Part shown: positions 24,727 to 34,500 of the stretch, piece by piece | Position numbering within the stretch: position 1 is the stretch's first letter | Layout of the letters: each line of letters starts with the position of its first letter | Notes under the pieces: model-generated | Databases searched by the model: none | Seen by the model: only the letters and a program-made list of their open reading frames with translations | What the model was told of the DNA's origin: nothing | Translations under genes and position numbers: made by a program | Assembly: GCF_002209485.1 (NCBI RefSeq) | Contig: NZ_NJIX01000001.1 | Span: 558,001-622,000, forward strand | Source: Achromobacter sp. HZ34 | GTDB taxonomy: Bacteria; Pseudomonadota; Gammaproteobacteria; Burkholderiales; Burkholderiaceae_B | Direction: 5' to 3' | Length of the DNA: 64,000 bases

Positions 24727-25781
24727 AGCAGGAAACCCCCACGACAGCCAAGAATCTGGCCAAACCGGTGGCCGTCTCGACGCCCATCAAGTCCGAAATC
24801 GACTTCGATGCGGATGGCAAGCATCTGGGCTATCTGCGCCTGCCGCATTCCGTGCATCGGTCCGCCTATGGCTGGATACCCATACCGATCGCGTCCATAC
24901 GCAATGGCGAGGGCCCCACGGTCATCATCAGCGCGGGCACGCATGGCGATGAATATGAAGGGCAGATCATCGTGTCGCGCCTGATCCGCGAGATCGAACC
25001 GGATATGTTGAAGGGCCAGCTGATTTTGCTGCCCATGGCGAACGCGCCGGCCGGGGAAGCGGGCACACGAACGTCGCCGATCGACGATGGCAACCTGAAC
25101 CGGCTATATCCTGGCGATGCCGCCGGCACGCCGTCCCAGGTGATTGCCCATTACATCGAACACGTCTTGCTGGCCCGCTCACAATACATGGTGGACCTGC
25201 ACTCGGGCGGCTCGTCCTTGCGTTACGACGGTGCCAACATGATGGGCCTGGAGCCGCGCGATGCCCAGGAAGAGACGGTCGTGACGGGACTGCTGAAGGC
25301 CTTCGGCCTGCCCAAGGCTTTTCTCTACCAGCCGAATTCCGTCAACGTAACGGCGGCGGCCCGCCGGCAGGGCGCCATCTGCTTCCTGACCGAACTGGGC
25401 GGCGGGGGCGGCGTCGATCCGGCGTTGGTGGAGCAGGGCATGCACGGCTTGTTGCATCTGCTGGGCTATATCGGCGTACTGCATGGCGCCATGGTCCCGC
25501 CAGCGCCGCCCTGCCAGGCGCGTTTGATGGCGATAGACCGCAACGCCCATTACGTCTACGCGTACGACAATGGCGTGCACCAGCCGCTGGTCGAACTTGG
25601 CGCTAAGGTGCGCAAAGGAGATCCGGCGGCATTGATCCATTTTCCTGATACGCCAGGCAAACCTCCGCAGACCGTCCATTTTCCCGGCGACGGCGAGGTC
25701 GTCTGCAAGCGGGTGCTGGCGCAGGTCAGGCGCGGCGACTGCATATTCCAGCTTGCCAGCGAACGCAGACCCTTGGGGTAA
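24720..25781 (+). CDS. Zinc deacylase of the succinylglutamate desuccinylase/aspartoacylase family (DoeB-like)
   Basis: About 353 residues. The zinc site shows as SAGTHGDEYEGQI (His and Glu ligands) and VDLHSGGSSLRYDG (His ligand), with the catalytic region FLTELGGGGGVDP further on; the C-terminal beta-domain follows. This layout matches N-alpha-acetyl-diaminobutyrate deacetylase (DoeB) of ectoine breakdown and related deacylases. Its start overlaps the ABC binding-protein gene by 7 bp. Other ectoine genes are absent, so the substrate may be a different N-acyl amino acid. Confidence 0.82.
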   Translation: MVKQETPTTAKNLAKPVAVSTPIKSEIDFDADGKHLGYLRLPHSVHRSAYGWIPIPIASIRNGEGPTVIISAGTHGDEYEGQIIVSRLIREIEPDMLKGQLILLPMANAPAGEAGTRTSPIDDGNLNRLYPGDAAGTPSQVIAHYIEHVLLARSQYMVDLHSGGSSLRYDGANMMGLEPRDAQEETVVTGLLKAFGLPKAFLYQPNSVNVTAAARRQGAICFLTELGGGGGVDPALVEQGMHGLLHLLGYIGVLHGAMVPPAPPCQARLMAIDRNAHYVYAYDNGVHQPLVELGAKVRKGDPAALIHFPDTPGKPPQTVHFPGDGEVVCKRVLAQVRRGDCIFQLASERRPLG

Positions 25782-25791
25782 AGCCATTCTG

Positions 25792-26121
25792 GTAGCTGCG
25801 CGCCGCGTGGACCTGAATCGGGTGCTCAGTGATGAGGTCAGCTTCCGCCTGAACGCCTGGGGCGAAAGCAACTCGACGTTCAGGGACAATGCGTCGTATG
25901 GCTCAAGGTCCATCGCACCTGCGCTTACTTGGGACAAGCACCAGGGTACGTCGCTGACGCTGCTGACCGAGTACAACCACCTGAACCGGAATGGCATCGA
26001 CTTCGGCGTTCTTGCGGTGGCCAATTACCGGGAACTGTCGCGTACTCGCGAAGGGCTTGGCGCGCAGGGGGAATCGCAGTTCATCGACCGTTATGGCATC
26101 CCCTCCTTGGAACCTCCTTAA
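25792..26121 (+). pseudogene. Fragment of a TonB-dependent receptor
   Basis: The reading frame gives RRVDLNRVLSDEVSFRLNAW, then GESNSTFRDN, IAPALTWDKHQGTSLTLLTE, YNHLNRNGIDFGV and AVANYRELSRTR. This is an internal strand pattern of siderophore-type TonB receptors (..LSDDVSFRLNA..SNSFRD..). Neither the plug domain nor the rest of the barrel is present, and the frame drifts into unrelated sequence before the stop at 26121. It is therefore a leftover of about 90 codons, not a working receptor. Confidence 0.6.
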
Positions 26122-26125
26122 GACG

Positions 26126-26141
26126 CATAATGTATATTATG
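26126..26141. repeat. Short AT palindrome
   Basis: CATAAT-GTAT-ATTATG, a perfect 6-bp dyad directly after the TonB-receptor fragment. It has no clear partner gene: the next gene (MFS, minus strand) ends at 26267. The 140 bp between show nothing recognisable. Confidence 0.35.
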
Positions 26142-26266
26142 TAAAGTCTTGAATGGAGCGAATGAAGGCTATCCGGCCTTCTGCACCATCCGTTATCAGG
26201 AACCAGTCGTTCGGGCCTTTGCGCCTTTGCCGCCACATCGCCCACTCTTGTGCCGAACCCTGGCAT

Positions 26267-27484
26267 TTAGCGAACGGCATCCACTCGGCCCTCATGGAGC
26301 CGCTCTGCCGGGATCCTGAGCATCGCCAGCGCCAGGAAACTGCAAAGCCCCAGCGCTACGGTCACCCACAGCGCGCCGGCGCCCCAACGGTCGATGCACA
26401 CGCCGAATAGCCACGGTGCGGATGCTTGAGCCAGCCTGGCCGGAACCATCAGCACGCCCTGCCGCAAGCCATAACCGCGTGTCCCGAAGATGGCCAGCGG
26501 CAGCGTGCCTTTCGCAATCGTCAGGATGCCGTTACCGGCGCCATGCAGAAGTACGAAAGCCGAGGCAGCCGGAGCACCCAGGGCAAGCAGTACCGCGGCC
26601 CCTATCGGATGGCCAAGGCTGGCCAGTTTGGCCGACAACAAAGGATGCGTCTTGCGCAGCAGCGTGAATTCAGCGATCCGTGCGGCCACCTGCGCGGGAC
26701 CGACCAAGGCGCCAGCAGCCACTGCAGCCGCCAGGCTGGCCCCCGTTGCCATCAAGACCGACGGCAAATGCGCGGCCATGGCCGTGCTTGTGAACCAGGT
26801 TACGGCAAAGACCACCGCAAGCAGGGTCGACGGCCATATGGTTCCGGGCGCTTCTACTGGCGCCGATGCGCTGGTCGTTGCGGCCTTGGATCCCGCTGGC
26901 ACTGGCCGCATGCCTCCCTGTGCTGGCGTAGGCAACATGGCGTTGAGCGGTAGCGCCAAAATCAGATGCAAGCCAGCCCACGCCAGGCACGCCCCGTGCC
27001 ATCCCCAGTGCAGTTCCATATATGTAGACAAGGGCCAACCCACTGTACTGGCAAATCCCGCCAGCAGCGTGATACCGGAGATCGCACTACGTGAGTCTTG
27101 TCCGTAAAGCCGTACCAAGGCGGCGAACGCCGCTTCATAGAGACCACTACCCATGCCTATGCCGAGCAAGGCCCAAGCCAAAAAGAGCGTCAATGGCCCT
27201 TGCGCCGCCGCCAGGCTGGCAAGCCCCGCGGCAAAAATGAGGTTCGTGACCATCAACACCGGCCGTCCGCCCCAGCGATCGATCGCATGTCCTGCAGATG
27301 GGCCTACCAGTGCTGAAACCAGGAGTGCGAACGAAAAAGCGGCGAAAATCGTCGGCGTGGTGACCCCGAGGTCGTTCGCCATCGAAGCCGCAAGCATGGC
27401 GGGCAAGTAATAGCTAGATGCCCAGGCCAGCGTCTGCGTGGTTCCCAGCGCCAGGATAATGCTGCGGCGATTACTGAGACGCAT
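26267..27484 (-). CDS. MFS transporter in the arsenic operon
   Basis: About 405 residues with roughly 12 hydrophobic segments and the inter-helix motif GHAIDRWGGRPVL (loop 2-3), repeated as CIDRWGAGALW in the second half. It is the last gene of arsR-arsC-arsH-MFS. Its ATG overlaps the arsH stop by one base (TGATG). No ArsB or Acr3 pump lies in the operon, so this carrier is the only candidate exporter here. MFS proteins linked to arsH have been reported as arsenical efflux carriers. The exact arsenic species moved is unknown. Confidence 0.8.
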   Translation of the reverse strand: MRLSNRRSIILALGTTQTLAWASSYYLPAMLAASMANDLGVTTPTIFAAFSFALLVSALVGPSAGHAIDRWGGRPVLMVTNLIFAAGLASLAAAQGPLTLFLAWALLGIGMGSGLYEAAFAALVRLYGQDSRSAISGITLLAGFASTVGWPLSTYMELHWGWHGACLAWAGLHLILALPLNAMLPTPAQGGMRPVPAGSKAATTSASAPVEAPGTIWPSTLLAVVFAVTWFTSTAMAAHLPSVLMATGASLAAAVAAGALVGPAQVAARIAEFTLLRKTHPLLSAKLASLGHPIGAAVLLALGAPAASAFVLLHGAGNGILTIAKGTLPLAIFGTRGYGLRQGVLMVPARLAQASAPWLFGVCIDRWGAGALWVTVALGLCSFLALAMLRIPAERLHEGRVDAVR

Positions 27485-28236
27485 CAGATCGACCGTTGGT
27501 CGACGCGCCTGGACAGCGCTTCGGCGGATTCCTTGCGCTCGCTATAGCGATCCACCAGGTACGGGGCGACATCACGCGTAAGCAAGGTGAACTTCACCAG
27601 TTCCTCCATGACATCGACGATACGGTCATAGTAGGCAGAGGGTTTCATGCGACCGTCGTCGTCAAACTCTTGCCATGCCTTGGCAACCGACGATTGGTTC
27701 GGGATGGTGAACATCCGCATCCAGCGGCCCAGCACGCGCATCTGGTTGACCGCATTGAACGACTGCGAGCCGCCGCTGACCTGCATGACCGCGAGCGTCT
27801 TGCCCTGCGTGGGCCGCAATGCGCCCATGCTCAACGGAATCCAGTCGATCTGCGTCTTCATCAGGCCAGTCATTGCGCCGTGGCGCTCTGGCGAACACCA
27901 CACCATACCCTCCGCCCACAGCACCAGCTCGCGCAACTCGGCCACTTTCGGATGGTCCTCTGGCGCACCGTCAGCCAACGGCAACCCTGCAGGATCGAAG
28001 ATACGCGTTTCGGCGCCGAATGCACGCAGCAGGCGCGCGCCCTCTTCCGTCGCATAACGACTGAAGGAACGTTCGCGTAAGGAACCGTAAAGCAACAGTA
28101 TCTTTGGCGCACGGCCGTCGGCCTGGGACAATCGGCCAAGCATGTCCAGGTCGGCCAGATCGCCGTCGAGATTGGGCAAGTCAGGGATGGTGGGGTTCAC
28201 GGCGTCGGTCATGGGGAAATCTGGCGGATACTGCAT
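27484..28236 (-). CDS. arsH: ArsH, NADPH-dependent FMN reductase / organoarsenical oxidase
   Basis: About 250 residues with the flavodoxin-like core: [20 protein letters not shown] (FMN phosphate loop GSLRERS), [20 protein letters not shown] and [16 protein letters not shown], all ArsH hallmarks. ArsH proteins oxidise trivalent methyl- and aromatic arsenicals and reduce flavins or metals. It begins 5 bp after arsC. It sits in the usual operon with arsR and arsC, so induction by As(III) or Sb(III) is expected. Confidence 0.93.
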   Translation of the reverse strand: MQYPPDFPMTDAVNPTIPDLPNLDGDLADLDMLGRLSQADGRAPKILLLYGSLRERSFSRYATEEGARLLRAFGAETRIFDPAGLPLADGAPEDHPKVAELRELVLWAEGMVWCSPERHGAMTGLMKTQIDWIPLSMGALRPTQGKTLAVMQVSGGSQSFNAVNQMRVLGRWMRMFTIPNQSSVAKAWQEFDDDGRMKPSAYYDRIVDVMEELVKFTLLTRDVAPYLVDRYSERKESAEALSRRVDQRSI

Positions 28237-28241
28237 CCGGT

Positions 28242-28754
28242 TTACTGTTGCGTCTGACCGATCTGGCGCAGCGCGGTCTGCAGCGATATTGCGTCCAGCC
28301 GCTCGATGGGTAACGACAGGAACATCTCGATGCGGCGTTTGAGCGCTCGCGCCGCGTCATGAAATGCCTGACGTTTTTCCTCCGGCGTGCCTTCCTGCGC
28401 GGCCGGATCGGGGACGCCCCAATGGGCCGTCATGGGGTGGCCTGGCCAGATCGGGCACACCTCACTGGCCGCGTTGTCGCAGACCGTGATGATGACATCC
28501 ATATGGGGTGCGCCTGCGCCGGCAAATTCGTCCCAACGCTTGCTGCGGTAGCCATCGGTCGGCAAGGAAAGTTCTCCCAGCGTCGTCAGGGCGATCGGAT
28601 GCACCTCACCTTTTGGCTGGCTACCTGCCGAATAGGCATGGAAGCGCCCGTTGGCCAGGCCATTGAGCAAACCTTCAGCCAGGATCGAACGGGCGGAGTT
28701 CCCTGTGCAGAGGAAGAGGACGTTGCAGGACACGGATGCGGCGGTGGTTGACAT
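28242..28754 (-). CDS. arsC: ArsC, arsenate reductase (low-molecular-weight phosphatase fold)
   Basis: About 170 residues. The catalytic P-loop is C16-TGNSA-R22 (CX5R) in [13 protein letters not shown]. The two further redox cysteines of the family are C92 and C100 in [12 protein letters not shown]. The C-terminal [19 protein letters not shown] includes the conserved Asp. This layout belongs to the thioredoxin-coupled or related LMW-PTP class, not the glutaredoxin class. ATG at 28754 with AGGA upstream; an earlier in-frame start at 28808 would overlap arsR. It starts 14 bp after the arsR stop. Confidence 0.92.
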   Translation of the reverse strand: MSTTAASVSCNVLFLCTGNSARSILAEGLLNGLANGRFHAYSAGSQPKGEVHPIALTTLGELSLPTDGYRSKRWDEFAGAGAPHMDVIITVCDNAASEVCPIWPGHPMTAHWGVPDPAAQEGTPEEKRQAFHDAARALKRRIEMFLSLPIERLDAISLQTALRQIGQTQQ

Positions 28755-28768
28755 GGGATTCCTGGCTT

Positions 28769-29095
28769 CTAGCAATCGACGCATGCGCCGGCGGTGGACG
28801 CCTCGCACGCCGCGCCTTCGCAGCAGTGCTCCGTCAGATAGCCCAGCAGACCATTCATGCAGGTGTAGTTGGCGCGGTAGATCATGTTGCGCCCCTGCTG
28901 TTCAACGGTCACCAACTGGGCGTGCGCCAGTTCTTTCAGGTGAAAAGACAGCGCGCTGCGAGCAATGCCCAGTTGCTCCGCGATGACGCTCGGATTGAGT
29001 CCCGGCTCACCGGCCACCACCAGCGCGCGAAAGACGCGAAGCCGTTGGGGGTGAGCAAGGGCACCGAGGGCTGAGACGGCCTGATGTTCATTCAT
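28769..29095 (-). CDS. arsR: ArsR, As(III)-responsive repressor
   Basis: About 108 residues, ArsR/SmtB winged helix: LGALAHPQRLRVFRALVVAG, SVIAEQLGIARSALSFHLKE, then the wing LVTVEQQGRNMIYRANY. The usual helix-3 ELCVC site is missing. Instead there is a cysteine group near the end: C91-C92, C97, C105 and C108. This resembles ArsR of Acidithiobacillus ferrooxidans, where C95, C96 and C102 bind As(III). It therefore probably senses arsenite through the C-terminal cysteines. First gene of the operon; ATG at 29095. Confidence 0.9.
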   Translation of the reverse strand: MNEHQAVSALGALAHPQRLRVFRALVVAGEPGLNPSVIAEQLGIARSALSFHLKELAHAQLVTVEQQGRNMIYRANYTCMNGLLGYLTEHCCEGAACEASTAGACVDC

Positions 29096-29125
29096 GATTC
29101 GATAATACAAGAATCATTGAATCAT
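29094..29125. promoter_or_regulatory. Candidate ArsR operator
   Basis: ATGATTC (29094-29100) and GAATCAT (29111-29117) form an inverted repeat, followed by another GAATCAT at 29119-29125. The first arm overlaps the arsR start codon. ArsR repressors usually bind a dyad at their own promoter, so this is the best operator candidate. Confidence 0.5.
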
Positions 29126-29383
29126 AGGCAAGCCTTACAAGAAAGCAAAGTCCCTGGTGGCCGGGATCAGCGCGCCCCGCCTATCTGCATCCAGAAAGAA
29201 TTAGGGGACATAGCGTAATTGCCGGGGCGATATTACCTTGCCGCTAGATGAACGATTTCAGCTCTCAAGGTAATTTCACGAGCTGAACGAGTATCCTGGC
29301 GGCGATGATTGAATGAAAATTTGACGGCTCGAAGGTGATATTCCATCCCTTTCGCACAAGTCGCTGCTTTTTGGATGAATTGA

Positions 29384-30706
29384 GTGCCCGCCAGAGATCA
29401 GGCCAACCTTAACCCGCCACCGCCGGCCACCTCCGCCTCTGCCTCCGCTAATGGCGAAAGCGCCGCCGCATGCGCCCGGGCAATGGCAATGCTGATCGAG
29501 GCCGGCGCCGCTGGAAGCATTCCCTGGGTCATGCTGCGCCCCCGGACCTTGGACCCGGCCACCGTGTTCGACGGCGACTTCGATTTCCTGGTAGACGGGG
29601 CCAGGTTTGACGAGATCGTGCACGCCCTGTTCACCATCTGCCGCGATGCCGGCGTGAGTTTCGCCTTGCGCCAGACCTCGCCGTTCAAGCGGCAAGCCGA
29701 ATTGCTCGGCGACGCCGGCCGCCGCGTCATCGTGGAAATGTGGACGCACGCGGAATTGCGGACGCAAGAGCGCGGCGGCCATCTGACCCGAGCAGGAGTT
29801 GCCTATGCCGAGTATGAAAAGCTGAATGCGCAGGGGCGCGAGGCTTTGCTCGCGGCCCTGTTCCTGCTGCATCTGCACCATAAGAAGAAAGCGCTCGATC
29901 GGCCCATGGTGGCGGAGCGCCTGGCTTATTTCTCGGCACACAATGGCGCAGTCCCGGAGTTGTCCGATGTGCTGGAAGGTCTTCGTTCAGGCGCCCTCAC
30001 CCTGGCCGATGCCCGGCGGACGGCAGACCATTATTTACGCGCGCACGGCATCGTGGTGTCCTCTCCCGCGGCGATCGCATTGAAGCGGCTGGCCTGGCGT
30101 GCCAGGACTGCCCTGCACTGGCCGTCCTGGCGTACCACTGCCGTCGTCGGGCCCGACGGCAGTGGCAAGGGCGCGCTGATCGAGAGCATCAAGCAAGGAT
30201 CTCAGGGCAAGCAGTTTCGACATCAGCGGTTCAAGCGCATTTTCCGCCGCCCTTTGCACCATCTGGTGCAGCGCGATCCCCGCAACGTCCGCGATGAAAA
30301 GATGCTGTGGCTCGTCCTTCCGACTGCCTGGACTTGTTTTACCCTGTCTCGCCTGCTGACGGGCTGGGGCAAGCCGCTGCTGCTCGATCGCTACTTTTAC
30401 GACTATTTCGTCCGCAATGTCCGGCTCAGTACACCGGAACCTTTTCGCCGTATCGCCGCCTATCGTCTATGCAGCGCACTGGCACCGCGGCCGGAGCGCC
30501 TGATCGTGGCGGTTTGCACGCCCGAGATCATCCATGAGCGCAAGCTGGAAATGGCGCGGGACGTCATCGAGGCGATGTATGGCGTCTATATCGAGCAGGT
30601 CGTCGGCGGGCGGCTGCCGCTAACGTTGTTCTGTCATACAGGCGGCACCCTCGCTGCGTCCGAGCGGGATGTGGAGGCTTTTCTTCGAATGCCAAAGCTT
30701 GCTTGA
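29384..30706 (+). CDS. Two-part protein: nucleotidyltransferase-like N-terminus and P-loop (thymidylate-kinase-like) C-terminus
   Basis: About 440 residues from a GTG start; the ribosome site is weak (TTGGAT), so the start is uncertain. Residues 45-170 include WVMLRPRTLDPATVFDGDFD followed by FLVDGARFDEIV, an acidic pattern like that of nucleotidyltransferases. Around residue 250 there is TAVVGPDGSGKGALIES (Walker A), then KPLLLDRYFYDYFVRN (the Asp-Arg of thymidylate-kinase-like enzymes) and a late PERLIVAVCTPEIIHERK. Similar combinations occur beside polysaccharide and lipopolysaccharide kinases. Its last 87 bp overlap, convergently, a YrbL-like gene. Function not known. Confidence 0.7.
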   Translation: MPARDQANLNPPPPATSASASANGESAAACARAMAMLIEAGAAGSIPWVMLRPRTLDPATVFDGDFDFLVDGARFDEIVHALFTICRDAGVSFALRQTSPFKRQAELLGDAGRRVIVEMWTHAELRTQERGGHLTRAGVAYAEYEKLNAQGREALLAALFLLHLHHKKKALDRPMVAERLAYFSAHNGAVPELSDVLEGLRSGALTLADARRTADHYLRAHGIVVSSPAAIALKRLAWRARTALHWPSWRTTAVVGPDGSGKGALIESIKQGSQGKQFRHQRFKRIFRRPLHHLVQRDPRNVRDEKMLWLVLPTAWTCFTLSRLLTGWGKPLLLDRYFYDYFVRNVRLSTPEPFRRIAAYRLCSALAPRPERLIVAVCTPEIIHERKLEMARDVIEAMYGVYIEQVVGGRLPLTLFCHTGGTLAASERDVEAFLRMPKLA

Positions 30707-31327
30707 ACGATCGTTTATCAGACTCAATGTCTTATCACGGAAGGCGTGGGCCTTCTGACGGGCGGTCCAACGCTCCAGCGCTGTGAAGGTGCAGCGAGCC
30801 CAATACTTGAAATCGAGATGCCGGGTGCCCAATCCGTCGATGAACACGAGATGGGGACGTTCGGAGTCGGACGGAAACCTGACCAGGAAATTGTGCACGC
30901 CATAGTCGGCGAGCATGACGCCGCTTCGTTCCAGCCACCCGCACGCCTCGTGGACCAATCCTATCGCTTCAAGCTCGCTGACCAATCCCCTGCGCAGGGC
31001 TTGTGCGAGGCTGGGACAGGTGGTCCCGTCGGGCTGCAGCACAAGGTCGATGACCAGTCCGGTGCCCCGATCGGTTTCAACTAAACCATGTGCGCGCGGC
31101 AAGTGGTGGCTGACGATGCCAAGATGCTCCAGGTGCATGCTGTAGTGCAGATCGATCGCGTTTTGCTCACGGCCATGCTGGGGCTTGGCGACTTTGACGC
31201 CCCAGGTGTGACGGTAAGGATGGCGCCAGACCTCGCGGTCGTTGCCGACGCCGATCTTTTCTATGAGGGAGAGCTTGGCTTCACCCGACGTTAAATCCCG
31301 GCGCTGCTCCAGAGTTCCCATCTGCAT
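30620..31327 (-). CDS. YrbL-like protein-kinase-fold protein
   Basis: About 235 residues. Kinase-like features are KIGVGNDREVWRHPYRHTWG and VKVAKPQ (glycine-rich loop and Lys), ETDRGTGLVIDLVLQPDG (hinge), ADYGVHNFLVRF (catalytic-loop-like, Asp and Asn) and FIDGLGTRHLDF (DFG-like). This matches the PhoP-regulated YrbL family, related to lipopolysaccharide kinases. Two start codons are possible (31327 or 31321) and neither has a good box. The 3' end overlaps the convergent neighbour by 87 bp. Substrate unknown. Confidence 0.75.
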   Translation of the reverse strand: MQMGTLEQRRDLTSGEAKLSLIEKIGVGNDREVWRHPYRHTWGVKVAKPQHGREQNAIDLHYSMHLEHLGIVSHHLPRAHGLVETDRGTGLVIDLVLQPDGTTCPSLAQALRRGLVSELEAIGLVHEACGWLERSGVMLADYGVHNFLVRFPSDSERPHLVFIDGLGTRHLDFKYWARCTFTALERWTARQKAHAFRDKTLSLINDRSSKLWHSKKSLHIPLGRSEGAACMTEQR

Positions 31328-31539
31328 GACTGAATTATGACGAAATAGTGAATTTTCCTTTTACGGTATCCGCTGATATGTGACAACCCTGCTGCAAAAT
31401 TTGTGTGTGCAACGAGCAACTGTCGATGAGTGATGAGCAATAGGGACGAGTGATTCGACGAATATTTCACGAGAACTATGAAGCAGGATCGCCCTCACCG
31501 TCCCCATCACCCGTCCGCCTCAACGGCTCCGTGCTCCCG

Positions 31540-34500
31540 TCAGCCTTCCATCGTCATCAAGCTGGCATTCCCGCCCGCCGCGGCCGTGTTCACGCTCAGC
31601 GACCGCTCCGTCACCAGGCGTTCCAGCGGAACGGCGCAATCGCCGGATGGCAGGCTGATCAGATTGACGATCATCCCGTCGCGTCGGGCCAGCCGCGCCT
31701 GCAACTCCCGCAGGGACGCTTCATCGCCATGATGCAGGACGGCATCGAAGACTTCCCCGTTGGCATCGTTGGACAGGATCACGCTGCCGCGCACGGTTTG
31801 CGGCAGCCGTGCGTGTAGCGCCTTGGCGGCCTGGTCGCGCGCATCCCAGACCATGCGCCCGCCCGTCGCCAGCACGGCCGTCAGCTGGATGATGCGGTCG
31901 TTGTCATCGTCAGCCGCGCTCAATACGGCGGTGCGCGGCACCACGCTGTACACGTTGCGCTCTCCGGTCGGGCCCGCCAACACGAAGCTGCTGCCGCCGA
32001 AGAAAGGCATGACCGCACGGGCCGGTGCCAAACGCGGATTCTGGCGCACCCATTCCGCCAGATCCTTGGCCGCCTGCGAAGCCTGCAGCAACGCTTCCGG
32101 CACGTCCATGCCGAAAGGACGCGCCAGCGCCGCATCGGGACGCGTGGCCAGCAGCCGGTAAAGATACAGCGGACCGCCCGCCTTGGGCCCCGTCCCGGAC
32201 AAGCCTTCGCCACCGAAGGGCTGCACGCCGACCACCGCACCCACCGTATTGCGGTTCACGTAGAAATTGCCTACATGCGACGAAGACACGACGTGGTCCA
32301 CGGTCTCGTCTATCCGCGTGTGCAAGCCCATGGTCAGGCCATAGCCCGTATTGCGGATCTGCGCCAGCACGTCATCCAGTTGTTCGCGGCGATAACGCAC
32401 CACGTGCAGTACGGGTCCGAAGACCTCCCGCTTCAGTTCGGCGAGATCGGGCAGCTCGATGAGCGTGGGCGCAATGTACGTCCCCAGCGCCTCGGCATCC
32501 AGCTTCGCGGCAAGGCCACCGAAGCACAGCTGATGTACCTGGCATCCCTTGGCGCGCAGCGTTTCGATATGGCCATTGATGCTGTCACGGGCCTCCGCAT
32601 CGATGACGGGCCCTACGTCGTTGGCGATCTCCACCGGGTTGCCGAGCTTCAGTTCAGCCATGGCGCCCTTGAGCATGGTGATCAAGCGGTCGGCGCCGTC
32701 TTCCTGCACGAAGAGCACGCGCAAGGCCGAACAACGCTGGCCCGCGCTGTCGAAAGCCGAGATCAGGACGTCCTGTACAACCTGTTCGGTCAGCGCCGAC
32801 GAATCGACCACCATGGCGTTCTGCCCGCCGGTCTCGGCGATCAGGGGGATGGGCGTGCCACGCGGACTCACGCGGCGGGCCAGGGTACGTTGCAGGATAC
32901 GGGCGACCTCCGTCGAACCGGTGAACATGACGCCCTGCACCCGGTCGTCGTCGGTCAACTGCGCGCCAACCACACTGCCCGCGCCCGTCAGCAACTGGAC
33001 GGCCTCGCGCGGCACGCCGGCGTCCCACAGTATCTTCACGGCTTGCGCCGCCACCAGGGGCGTCTGCTCCGCGGGCTTGGCCAGCACGGTGTTGCCGGCG
33101 GCGAGCGCGGCCACCACCTGGCCGCTGAAGATGGCCAGGGGAAAGTTCCAGGGGCTGATGCACACGACCGGACCCAGCGGACGATGGCTGTCATTCTGGA
33201 AACCCGCCCTCACCTGCGCTGCGTAGAAACGCAGGAAATCCACCGCTTCACGCACTTCGGCAACCGCATTGGCGTAGGTCTTGCCCGCTTCGCGCACCAG
33301 GGTGTTGATCAGGAACTGCATCAGCGACTGCATGTCGTCGGCCGCGCGCTCCAGCATGGCGGCACGCTCGGCGGCCGGCACCGCGGCCCAGGTGGGCGCA
33401 TAGTCGTGCGCCACGCGGATTGCCGCGTCCACCGTGGCCTTGTCGGCCTGGTGGACCGTGCCGACAAGGTCATCGTGCCGGGCGGGGTTGATCACATCCT
33501 GCGCAGGCATGGCCGCGGCATCGACCGCCTGCATCGCGGCGTCGGCCACCATGGGCCCCGCCACGATCTTGCTGTCCGCGACATCGCGCAGGGTCTGCAC
33601 CAGATCGCCCAGCACCTGGTCATTGGCCAGGTCCAGCCCTTGCGAATTGGGACGCCCGGCGCCATACAGCCCGGCAGGCGCGGGGATGCCCGCGTGGCGC
33701 AAGCCCAGCTGCCCGTCCTTGCGCGCCATGGCTTCGATCAGCGTGATCGGGTCGCTGACCAGTTCTTCCAGCGCAATCGCCTGGTCCGCCACGCGGTTCA
33801 CGAAGGAAGTATTCGCGCCGTTTTCCAGCAGGCGGCGCACCAGATACGCCAGCAGCGTTTCGTGCGTGCCCACCGGGGCATAGATGCGGCAAGGCCGTCC
33901 CAGCTTGCCTTCCTTGACCTGCCCCACGACCTGCTCATACAGGGGCTCGCCCATGCCATGCAGGCATTGGAATTCGAACTGGCCCGAGCGATAGGAGTCC
34001 GGACCGGCAAGCTCGTAGATGGTCGCCAAAGACTGCGCATTATGTGTCGCGAACTGCGGATAGATCTGTTCCGGCGCGGCCAGCAGCTTCTTCGCGCAGG
34101 CAATGTAGGACAAGTCCGTGTACGGCTTGCGCGTGTAGACGGGATATTCGTCCATGCCGTCGATCTGTGCGCGCTTGATCTCGCTGTCCCAGTAAGCGCC
34201 CTTCACCAGCCTGATCATCAAGCGCTTGCCGCTGCGCTTGGCCAGGTCGATGACGTAGTCAATCACGTAGGGGCAACGCTTCTGATACGCCTGGATGACG
34301 AAACCGATGCCCTTCCAGCCTTTCAGATCCGGCTCGAAGCACAGGCGCTCCAGCAGATCGAGCGACAACTCCAGGCGATCCGCTTCCTCCGCGTCGATGT
34401 TCAAGCCGATGTCATAGCTTCGCGCCATGCGGGCCAGATGCAGCACGACGGGATAAAGCTCGGCCTGCACGCGGTCGACCTGGGCCCGGCTGTAACGCGG

